Origin: Anarhynchus alexandrinus
Taxonomy: Eukaryota; Chordata; Aves; Charadriiformes; Charadriidae
Direction: 5' to 3'
Assembly (NCBI GenBank): GCA_008711295.1
Contig: VUYV01000036.1
Coordinates: forward strand, 1,824,732-1,888,731
Length of the DNA stretch: 64,000 bases
Both the position numbers and the translations under genes were made by a program. The notes beneath the pieces were generated by a model. It saw nothing but the letters and a program-made list of their open reading frames with translations, had not been told where the DNA came from and made no database searches. Shown here piece after piece: positions 51,351-61,657 of the stretch. Each line of letters begins with the position of its first letter. Position 1 is the stretch's first letter.

Positions 51351-54300
51351 TTCTGCACAACTTTACGAGATTTCCAGCAAGATGGGAACAGGATAGTTTG
51401 GGAAGTGAATTAAGAATCACAGAATATTTACATATAACTCTCTGTCTTACCCTTGAAATGATAAACCTGCCACTGAACCAAATGTTAGAGCAAATAAGAC
51501 ACTGCCTTCTGGCTACTTTCAGCCAGTCTCTGATGTGGCCATGCAATGCACCATTATGCAGTGACGTGACATAGTTTGGGATCTAATCAGAAAGGCACTT
51601 TTCCTTGAATGAGCAAAACCAGCTGCACACCAGTTGTTCCTATTTCATGAATAATATTTCCAAATTATTACTCCATAAATTATATTCTTATTCCATTAAT
51701 AATATTAATGATAATAGCCAGAAAAATTATAAAAGACAGAAAAGATCTCAGTGTATCTTAAGAGGAGTCACAATTTTTCCATTTCTGAGAGTTGTTAAAC
51801 TTGCATAATTCTCCAGGTAAACATTGAGATCTTGAAAAGTATTCTTCCATTCCATAATCAAAATAATTAACACCCCCCCAACACTGAATTTTCTACTCAT
51901 TAATGAGAAGCTTTTCTTTTTTTCTCCAAGTCCATTGGTGACTGCAATAAAAATAAACCAAATTCCAGATCTGATAATTCTTTGTGACCCACTAAAGCTT
52001 TGATGCATTGTAAAGGCTTCAGGAAAGTAACTTTGTAAGCCTTCAGTAAGTCAATATCGAATGCAAAGTGTCTGGTGGTGATGCTGTAGGGCTGCAATTT
52101 TCATGAGTATAATATGAACATTTAGAAAAGAACATTTAGGGAAATAAAATATAGTTGTTATGGAAAAAAATTCAACCTAGGGGACAGCACAATGTTGCTT
52201 GAAATATGTAAGTACTTCTCTGTATATAAATGATAAAATTAAAGTAAAATCAATGTACATTTCAGGATGCTAACTTGAATAAGTTAAAGAAGATTTTGAC
52301 TTTAAAAAGTAGCAGCAGCAGCACAGCACCCATGTTCCTGCAGACTGAAGGCTGATAAGGCTGTTAGCTAGATATGCCTAAAAGCCCGTGGTCATCCCAA
52401 ATCACCAGTCCACTTTGAAGAAGCAGTGGGAACCACAACTATTCTTACAGCACTGAGAGCACTGGAAGCCGAGTAAGCTGGCAAACCTGACCAGACCTAT
52501 AAAAGAAGACACAGCAAATGACATTTTAAATGAGATATGATAAGCAGGTCCTACAGGCATACAGAAAAGAACATGATAAAGCATTCATTTGGACAGCAAG
52601 TTGCTCTCAAGTCATACCAAGTGATTCTGGAAACTGGAAGAGTTGGGGTAAAATTCATATTTCTGAAGTGGAGTGTTGCTTTATTTCCTAACTAAATTAA
52701 TATTTTTCCAGACTTACATTTGTTATGTGACATCTGCATTTATAAGACAACGGCTTATTTCTCCCTCACTTTGTTTTAAGTCTTTTACAGTTTTATTCTG
52801 CCCTGTGTTTGCAGAATGCCTCTGCAGACTGAGCACTGCCACAATTTAAATAGTGTATCCTAGGAATAATAAATGAAACGTGACAAGCTGGTGTGGTAAT
52901 TGCGTTGTATATGCAAAACCACCATTCCAGACTAGCTCACATATATTCACACAGTCTTCAGGGATCTGATGTTTTGCAGATGAAAGTTTTTCTCAATAGG
53001 AACAGAACTTTTTTTCGTTTACCCCTTTTCATTGATGTTGCAGGTCTCACTGGTAACTTGCTAACATCATACCGTGCAAGAACAGTATGGTCACACAAGC
53101 ATCAGAATAAAAATGGAAAGAAAATAAATCTGCGTTAGGGAGTATATATAAAGATTTGTGCTCACAGAGACATTTGCAATTCTCAGCTTCTGTGATTAGG
53201 AAAGTCCTGGAAGGCATTTACTAGGAAAAAAAAAAAGAAAAAGAAAAGAAAAAGAAGAAAAAAGCTTATTGTTCAGAAATTAATTATATAATGATGAAGA
53301 TAAAAATAATGGTTAGTATTTTACTGCTATAGCCCATTCATAGAAAATAGCAAAAGTAGAGTCAACTGGTTTTTTGGGGGGAGATAACTAATTTAGCAAA
53401 TCCACCAGCATGAGACTTGCAATTCCAATGAACTGGGTGCCTTTATATGAAAAGCAACACTTCTAGAAAATCTAGTAATTTTGAAGCTGTTTACATCACG
53501 TATGAAGAGGAGATGCTCTTTTAGGTCTCATAACAGTGTGTTAAACCAGTGTGTGCCAGAAACAGCAAAGGCAATGTTCACACAAATTTGTTCCTACGCC
53601 CATCACTAAACTCCCCTTAGTGGCTGGACACTGTGATGGATGAACCATTGGCCTAACCCAGTATGGCAGTCCTTAGATATTCAAATGTTCACAACCATAA
53701 TTAGAACAAAGGAGACATTGCTGTGTGCACAAGTTTGTTTGTCATTTCCTTCACCACTCCTACTTCTCAGGCACGTCTCCAAAATGAAACATCAGCCTTT
53801 GACCTTTACATGTGTTTTCCCAGTGCTATGACAAAAAATGTGAGCCCTGTTGCTTATCATCCTCTAGCATGTTGTCCATAACAGCCATTTTGAAGAAATA
53901 CCTTAAATTTGAAGAATTTACATAATAAATAAACATGCTTTGTTCCATAATGTAGATGTTAAGAATAGTATCTTGGCTTTGCTTTAATGCATGAAAAAGT
54001 TATCTCTCAATACAATGTCCTTAGTATGCTTCAAAATGTTATAGTCTGTTTCTGTGCTGACATACCATCAGATTTTTAAAAGTATGCATCCTTCTCACAG
54101 TTGTTTGCTGTTTCTGATGGCTAAAAGTAACTCCATTGGACTCTATGACAAATAATAAAAAGTTTCTTAGATCTCAAGTAACAACAAAAATATATGTTAT
54201 TAATACTTGGTCAAAGTAAGACAGTAGAAACTTCATTTGCAAAGTACATCAGTCACTCTCAAAATAGGTATTTATTGCATATAAGAAGAGAGACAAAATA

Positions 54301-55960
54301 CTTCCTCTGCTGTAGTCAATGGAAAAATGAAATTAATAGGAAAATTCTATAGACCCTTATAGATTTGATAAGATGGATTTTCCCCAAGCGATTTCTACAA
54401 AGCTATGTCCTGGTAAAATAATGAAGGTACGTGGGATGAGATTTCAGGGCCTGGATAAAGCAGAGGGTCACTCAGGCAAAGTTTGATGCTGTGTTTAAGT
54501 CTTTGGAAGGATCCAAATTTTTCAAACAGATATAATTTTCACAAATTCTCTTGAGTGGTATTTCTGTTTAACTAAATCTGTCACACCGAATTGTTAGGAT
54601 TTGCAGCTAAGAGCAAGCTTAGCTCTGTCTTCAGCAGAGGCTGTGTTTCATTTCAGCTTGCGCACTGAAACAGAAGAAAAATAGCCTCTGCAATTGCATT
54701 TTAAGAGATCTTAAGCAATTCAAAGCTCCTAGGAGAAGTTGTACTGACACTCCCTGAGCATGCAGAAACACTCAGTCGAGGCACAGCACAGTCAGGGAGA
54801 ACACCAGCTTCTGCTAGCTGCCTACCTGAATACCATTTCTCCACTCCGAGGGAACATGAGGAAATAATCTTTGCAAGATTTACTCAAAGGAGACATCTAG
54901 AGTATTGCCAGAAGATTAGAAGAGAGCCTCAAAAGATAGGCTGAACAGCCTTTCCCTTAGAAAGAATTGCCCTCGTCCCCAGGATGTGCCCATCCATACT
55001 TGGCAAAGACGCTGTCAGGTCTTAACTTGGTTTCATTGCCTTAAAATGGCCCCCAAGGGCTGCTCCTGTTACAATACTTTATGAAGAATAAAAGCCTTGC
55101 TGTGCCACCTACACAGGCTTGAAATAAAGGGGCCTAATGGCTCTTCAGGGCTTGGGAATTTTATTAACACCTTTCCTTCATGTAAGAAAAGTCATAATTT
55201 TTTTCAGCACTCTTCTTAAACATTTACTGGAAAAGGAAAACATTAACTAACAATGTCAGTGATGCTATTGGTGAATTTCAAGAGACAAGTGACTGGGTTG
55301 TTGCTATGTTAAATGCACAACGCAAAGAGCTTGTTCATTTATTTAATACGATGTATGTCCAGAATACATCTTACAGTGTTTTGGAGAAAGTTGTAAACCT
55401 CAAGAAAAACACAGAACAAAAAAACCCCAGAGAAGTGAGACAAATAAGTTCTCCAAATGTTTTATCATATTAATCTCAAGTATATAAAGAAAAATTGGAA
55501 ATAACCACATGCAAAAATAAAAGCAAATGGATCTTCATTAGTAAGAATATTTTCATTTTTAAAATAAACAGGACAAAATGTTATAAAGTTTGCCATGTCA
55601 GCAAGGGAAACGAATATTTGTGAACACAAAACCATAAATGTTTTGAACACAAAATTAAGGTCATAAATTTTAGTCCTTGCCAGTCCAGTTCCCAACTGTC
55701 AAAAAAAGTATATTTCAGATTATTTAAACTTTACAAATAAAAAAAGCTTTAAGAAAATGCTTTGTGATATTCCGAACCAAACCGAGCAGTCAGCGTTGCC
55801 ATATGCAGTAAAAACCACACTGAAACATGAATCTAAGACCATATGTGAAATCATGTTTCAACTTTATTTTAACTCCATTTTAAGTTGTTGCCCTAAACAA
55901 TTCGTTTCTACTTACTGCCTTGATAAACATCTCCCTGAAATTCCTGGTGCTGTTCCTGCG
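51351..55960. other. Unique AT-rich DNA, no gene seen
   Basis: Holds a purine-only tract at 53224-53263 and only short frames (up to about 89 codons). I recognise no transposon or RNA gene. Confidence 0.55.
53224..53263 (+). repeat. Purine (A/G) tract
   Basis: Forty bases of A and G only, mostly A with single G spacers; low-complexity sequence. Confidence 0.9.
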
Positions 55961-56438
55961 TGTGCTGGGTCTGGCTGGGATGGAATTAATTTTCTTCATA
56001 GCAGCCCATGTGGTGCTGTGCTCTAGATTTGCGACCAAAGCAGTGTTGATAACACACTGATGTTTTAGCTATTGTAGGCTGGGGGTGCACAGCTGATTGG
56101 GAGGGACACAACCAGGACAGTTGACCTGAACTGGCCAAGGAGATATTCCATCCCATATTGCATTGCGCTCAGCAATACAGTGTGGGGAAGCAGCCGCTGC
56201 TCTGAGACCGGCTGGGCATTGCTCTGCTGGTGGGAGCTGGTGGGTGCATTGCCTTTTCATTCTTGGTTGGGTTTTTTTTATTATTTTTATTTTTTTCTTC
56301 ACTTATCAAACTGTTTTTATCCCAGCCCATGAGTTTTTCCTCACTTTGGCCCTGCGATTCTCTTCCCCCTCCTGCTGTGGGGGAGTGAGTGAGCAACTGG
56401 GTGGAGGTTGAGCTGCCAGCTGGGGTCAACCCACCACA
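55961..56438 (+). mobile_element. Solo LTR of an avian endogenous retrovirus
   Basis: A 478-bp unit that begins TG and ends CA. TGTGCTGGGTCTGGCTGGGA opens it, followed by TTAATTTTCTTCATAGCAGCC, CAGTGTTGATAACACACTGATG, AACTGGCCAAGGAGATATTCC and GGGGGAGTGAGTGAGC, then a GGGGTCAACCCACCACA end. This layout matches LTRs common in bird genomes, as I remember them. No internal gag, pol or env follows, so it is a solo LTR left by recombination. The flanks (CTGCG and CTATT) do not form a matching target duplication, so the ends have changed or I have misplaced an edge. Confidence 0.85.
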
Positions 56439-57080
56439 CTATTTTTGTCTCTGATGAGGATGCTAGGCCTTTATCAGAGCTGCCTATGGTTTCTCAGGAG
56501 AGTACAGAAGGTTGAATTTCATTGCCCTGAAACAAAGAGCTGTGGGACTCCTGGGACAGGAAAAGCTGAAGGAGCCAGAGGGAGCAGGAGAGGCCTGAGA
56601 AATCCAGCTTGCTCCTCCTGTTCTTTCCAGAACCCTGCAGGGAGGTAGGCACCACAATTTCTGCTGCTGTTGGAAAGGCGTGCTCCCATCCTGTGTCCCC
56701 ATCCTCCTCCAAGGATGACCTATTTTGCACACACCCTCAGCCATGCCTTTGCAGCAGCCACCCTGGCTTTCCAGGGTTCAGAAACGGGAGAGTTCTCCTG
56801 TTCTCCTGGGGAGCAGCAGCGTGTTGNTGGGAGAAGGAGGCAGCAGTGCCTCTGCTACACTGCTGCCCCAGCGGCCTGTTCTCCTGGGGAGCAGCAGCGT
56901 GTTGGGCCCGGGCTTGGAGCCAGCCTTGAACTTCAGGATGCTTTTAGTAGACGGAGTGATCTTCCCCTGCCTTCAGGGTGCCATTGCCCCGAGAGCAAGC
57001 ATGACGCATCAGTAGCCCCTTTCTGTAAACACTGTAACAGAGATGACAACCGCTTCTCGCCATTCAGGGATTCCCCTCGT
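56439..57080. other. GC-rich island with open frames, no recognised gene
   Basis: GC content rises sharply for about 600 bp after the LTR. A plus-strand frame (56670-57113, 147 codons) is open across it, but other frames are open too (56609-56929, 56725-57015). The protein would be low-complexity (S, P, G, Q-rich), and the frame includes the undefined base at 56827. I see no splice sites, domain or promoter that would make it a gene. It might be unmasked repeat, noncoding transcript or chance. Confidence 0.4.
56797..56904 (+). repeat. 78-bp-spaced direct duplication
   Basis: The 30 bases from 56797 to 56826 (CCTGTTCTCCTGGGGAGCAG, then CAGCGTGTTG) recur exactly at 56875-56904. The offset is 78 bp, 26 codons, so the overlying frame stays open. 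The undefined base at 56827 sits exactly at the end of the first copy, hinting at an assembly problem or a collapsed tandem array. Confidence 0.85.
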
Positions 57081-59017
57081 CAGAGAGCATATTCTGTTAC
57101 GAAAAATGAGTAAAAAACGGTCTAATCTTTGTAACCGCACGAGTCCCTCTTGACGTGTAACTCATTAGCAGCAGACAATCTGGCATTTTTATGAGCTCTT
57201 AAGGTCTTGAAATTGGTTTGTGTTTCACACTGAAACAACACCCATATCTTTTTGGTTTCAAAAATGGCACGCTATCAAAACCATCTTTTTTTTTAGATCA
57301 ATAATACCAGGTTTTCATTTCAGATCTCTACTCCTATCTGCCATCAAAAGTGACCGGAGTGCCCTGGATCTCATAAACCTTTCTATTGCAAAAACTTCCT
57401 CAAAATCGATACTTCATTGCAAAAATGTTTTTCCAGACGGTCCTATATTCTCCTGGATATTCTTAAAGTAATAGAAAATGGTTGAGAGTTTCTTTTATTT
57501 GAACTGATAGATGAATATTTCAGCACTGGTAATATGCTTTAATAGAGTTGTTCTGATACTTACCTGAGGTAATAGTGAAACACTGTTTGGAGGGTTGAGT
57601 TTGTACTTCTGACTAACTTATTCCTGAAAATGGGATGTCACTGAAGGTTCTCCAGGCTGATGAGGCAAAAGAGAAAGAAGCAGGACAATAATTCCCAAAA
57701 ATTAGAAACAGGATGTGGAAATTTCACAGTGGTCTGGAAAGCCAGGGAGAAGAATGAGTCCAAAACCATCCAGGTGGCTGCATTTAAAACAAACAACGGC
57801 TCACAATTCAGACTGACATATGACTGGCACGTGGAGAGAAGAGCTAAAGTACAGACAAAGTAACTCAGACAACAACTTTCCAATGCAATTTTAGCTGGAA
57901 TGAGCAAGTGATTGCAAATGCCAGCGACTGATAATTTAATTCTTGAGACAGCCAGAAACACTCAGAAAGACTGAAGGAATTCAAAGGCAGACTTACTAAT
58001 GAGATCATTGGAGCACGCAGGATAGTGACGTTCAGCAACGTGGTTATATTCCTGGTGTTTGTAGTGGCAGACTTTGACCAATCAGGCATATCTATATACA
58101 GTAACACAGAGGAACATTTATTGCAATTTTTATATCACCACCTACGGATGATGCTCTGTATATTTATAAAAAGATTCTCCAGCCCTTGCTGTTCTCTTTT
58201 GCATCCTCCCACTTCTTTTATTCAAGTAAGAAGAGAGAGATGGGCTAAAAGATACGTGAAAAAGATCACAAGTTTTTCAAGAATGCAAGAATTTAAAAGT
58301 GCCTCCTGTACATTTTGTAAATGTGACCAGCAGGCTATTCACCAATTAAGCCACCGGATTTTTAATGCCAACCTACTGGTGTAGAAACTGCAGACAGAGG
58401 TGACCATAAATCCCTAACACACATTAACTTTCCCCCACACCTCAGAGCACCGGGTCTGATTGATACAGCCACCTTCAGAGTGAGAAGTGCTTGTTCATGT
58501 TTGGATAGACGTCATCAGTGGTTATGTCTGCTTGGCCAGGCAGTGCTCTGTGTCCTACCATCCTGGTCCCTGGGAACTTGCCCTCAGCCATCACCTGACT
58601 CCAAACCAACATGACATATAGGTCGTTCCTCTAGTTCTCTAGGGAAGGAAGCCCAGGTGAGCTCAGAGGTGGGAAGGTGAGCTGTGGTGTACACCAGTAA
58701 GCTCCGTGTTGTGGGAAACTGGGGCACAGGTCTGTGGGGAGCACTGGGGAGTGTATTTACTCTGTGGCATAGCCACTCGTCACTGCACTCTTTCTATGCA
58801 CATCACTGATGACTCACATTCTCCTTTCCATGCCTCAGCCATGCAGAGGGGAATGCAGCAGCCTGGTGGAGTGGATTGAAGGAACACAAGAGAACCTATG
58901 TTGGCATACAGGAGCTTCAGCTGCTCATCCTCTTCAGGGCCCCAGCCACCACCAGACAGAGCAGATGGTCAAATAAATGGTCCTTGCCCTCCCCAGATAT
59001 GATGCAACTCTTGGGTT
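57081..59017. other. Unique DNA, no gene seen
   Basis: Between 57600 and 58400 both strands carry successive frames of 67-119 codons, but no domain or splice structure is recognised. Nothing retroviral (primer site, gag/pol-like motif) is seen between the two LTR-like pieces. Confidence 0.5.
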
Positions 59018-59081
59018 GTTTTTTTTTTTGTTTTCTATTTTTTCTATTCTTTCTTTTTTACCTCTCCCTCTTTTTCCTCCC
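59018..59081 (+). repeat. Pyrimidine-rich tract
   Basis: About 64 bases almost entirely T and C, with isolated G and A. A similar T-rich patch occurs inside the LTR at 56268-56300, so this may be a decayed LTR part. Confidence 0.7.
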
Positions 59082-59101
59082 GTACTTTTGGCATGGCAGA
59101 T

Positions 59102-59238
59102 TGTATTGGGTTTACATGGCTCACATGGCTTGACTCACGAGTCTTTTGTCATATTTTCCCTCCCACTGTCTAGTTGAGGAGGGGGGGTGATAGAGCACCT
59201 TCGTGGGTGCCTGACAGCCAGCCAAGGTCAACCCAACA
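59102..59238 (+). mobile_element. Degraded or internally deleted retroviral LTR
   Basis: Begins TGTATTGGGTTTACATGGC, like the start of another bird LTR type. It ends with CACGAGTC, a G run (GGAGGGGGGG), GCCAAGGTCAACCCAACA, which parallels the end of the 56.4 kb LTR (GGGGTCAACCCACCACA). At about 137 bp it lacks most of the middle. No target duplication is seen. It is in the same orientation as the LTR 2.7 kb upstream. Confidence 0.55.
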
Positions 59239-59959
59239 CGTAGATGTAGTTTTGTATTGCTGTGGATCTGGCTAGTCATCTGTTTGGAATTTTTTTTATG
59301 TTATGTAAAGTCTAATGCAAGCAAGGTGAGTATTTCCACTCTTGTTGAATCCTCATGGAGGTGCAATTGGTTAAGAAAAATAGCATTTTGAACATTTTGA
59401 CATTAGGGAAAAAAAAGGTGAGACACTTCAGTAGATACCCATGTTCTGAAGAATTGCATGCCTTCAGAAATGTGCCTCCCTCAGCGTCTTTAGTGGCTTA
59501 AGCTATACAGTCTCCCACCTCTTGGGCACCCCCAGCTCCCTGTGTTCACTACATGGAAAAATTAGGTGCCTGAGGCAGTGGTGCAAATGCCATTCCTGAA
59601 GCTCTACACCTAGTGCTGGCACCAGGCCACCAACAGCTGTAGCACTGAGCATTGAAGCATATAAATCTCCCTTTGTAGCTTGTCTCGGGTCTCTTGGGAT
59701 GATAATTCACCTCCTCTGAAAATTAACTTTCCTCCTGCAGATCCTGGGAGACTTCTTGTTTTAAACTGGTATATTTTCACAAAAGGTTTTACACTTGACG
59801 AAGCTACATTTCATGAGGTAAAACGGTTTTGCTGAAAAAAATTACAATCCACGCAGGCCAATGATGTATTCTTTCCTCCTACTTGCCTCATTCACCAGAG
59901 AAAATAGAAACCAGTTGGAAAGAGTTGGATGTCTTTTTTCTGAGAAAACCACTTGGGAG

Positions 59960-59977
59960 CTTCCTGCGAGCAGGAAG
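59960..59977. repeat. Perfect 8-bp inverted repeat
   Basis: CTTCCTGC and GCAGGAAG separated by GA. The arms contain the ETS-type core GGAA/TTCC in mirrored orientation. Confidence 0.85.
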
Positions 59978-60057
59978 ACAGAGCACGAGATTGAAGAAAG
60001 TGGGCTGCCTTTCTCACCTCCTCTGTAATATGCAAGACTGGATTCTTGTTGCCGCCT

Positions 60058-60079
60058 ACCAGCGCAATTTGGCGCTGGT
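60058..60079. repeat. Perfect 8-bp inverted repeat
   Basis: ACCAGCGC and GCGCTGGT separated by AATTTG. Two CpGs are preserved in an AT-rich neighbourhood. The arrangement resembles a dimeric binding site or small hairpin. Confidence 0.85.
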
Positions 60080-61642
60080 GTAGTTTACAGATTTCCATTT
60101 TGTTAATTCTATTTGTCTTACAAGCCCTCTGCTCTTGTCTGCTTATGGGAGGTGAGTCTGGACAAGTCTCAAGCAGAGTGAATGCAGTGTTAATGCAAAT
60201 ATGATTAAAATTGTCATCAAAATCAAAACCGTGGTTCTGTTTGCAGGTCAGAAGTCACATTGCTTTTCCATCCTCTTAAAGATCCATTTGTATTATTTTC
60301 TTCTTCCTGAGCTATGGAAACCACACAGCTGCACACCTGTGACTTCTCATGGGTTATTTGAGCAGGTCTTCCTTTGTACTTGGGACATCAGGTCAAGCTG
60401 TTTAAATTTAGAAACAGAACATTCTATCGACAATAACTTTAGTTGAATTAAATGGTAGTTATTAGCAGCCACAAGACTCATCAGGGAAGTTCTCCTCTGT
60501 CACCGAGATGAATAGCACTGGAGAATTATTCTAAAATTTCAAGACACATGTTGAGTCTTGTTCATTTCAATCAATTAATGCAGGTCCCTGTTAACACTAG
60601 TTCCAGTTGATAAATTACTGCACTTTGGGGACTATGGCAAAGGCTGTACCTATCTTTTATTTTTTAATTATTTGAATTAATTAGTCTTCTACAGGTTATA
60701 CAAGTGCACTCCAAGGAATTCTCCAGTTGGGCAGCTGGATGGCACATCTGACTTCCAGAGCTACCAAAATAATTCAAATTAGTTATACCAGTATTTAGCT
60801 AGTCATCATAGTCAGCTGAGACGTAAAAAACTCAAAACACCAACTTGTCACATACACAAAGAAGAGAGGGAATAAAGAAAGCAGCCGAAAATATTAGAAG
60901 TCTATTGTTCATATGCTAATGCACGATAGATATGAAGATTATTATGAATAGTACTATTCATTCTTATTATCCTCACTAAGTATAGCATCATTATTTCCTG
61001 AACTTTCTTTAGAATAAATGTGAGGAAAAACTTTAATGAATTCTCCTTAGAAATCAGTTTTGGTGGCAGCTACTGTTCAAAAAATGTAGCATTTTTTTTT
61101 TCTCCAACATAAAGACAAGGAATCGAATGATTCATAGGAAAAAAAGTCATGAATTTCCCTGTACTTCATAGACACACTCTCTACATATTCTAGAGCTGTC
61201 ACAGAGCACAGTCAGCTCTTAAAATACACATAGTTTAGAACATTTACTCCTGCAGTCTATGAAACAAATACACACTGCCCTCTCTCTGGATCTTCTTTAA
61301 TAGTTTGTGTAATTCTGTTAGGTGAGCTTTGATCATAAATGTAGATGTCTGAGTGCTTTATGGACAAATTAGTTAATTGAAATGGAAACAAATTTACCAA
61401 AAATTTTTTAACATATTTTATGAGACACACAAAATAAAAATCCGCATTTTGGTTTTGAAACCAGAACATGCTTAAAATGCCTAGATAAATGACATTTTCA
61501 AGACATATGATTGGATTTTGAAGGTGAAAACAAATGGCATCAGGACTAAGCTGCAGTATTCTATATCCCTGCTCAAGTAATTCTATACCTATTGCAGTCT
61601 TACTTTTTTCTGATAGATCTCACTTATCCTTTTTCAATTATC

Positions 61643-61657
61643 AAAAAAAAAAAAAAA
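61643..61657 (+). repeat. A run (15 A)
   Basis: Uninterrupted homopolymer. No retrocopy is recognisable upstream. Confidence 0.9.

Noticed and set aside
56670..57113. 147-codon plus-strand frame
   Set aside because: Low-complexity product, contains an undefined base and a duplication, competes with two other open frames, and matches no known protein.
56439..59101. Internal region of a retroviral element between two LTRs
   Set aside because: No primer-binding site after the first LTR, no purine tract before the second, and no gag, pol or env-like motif.
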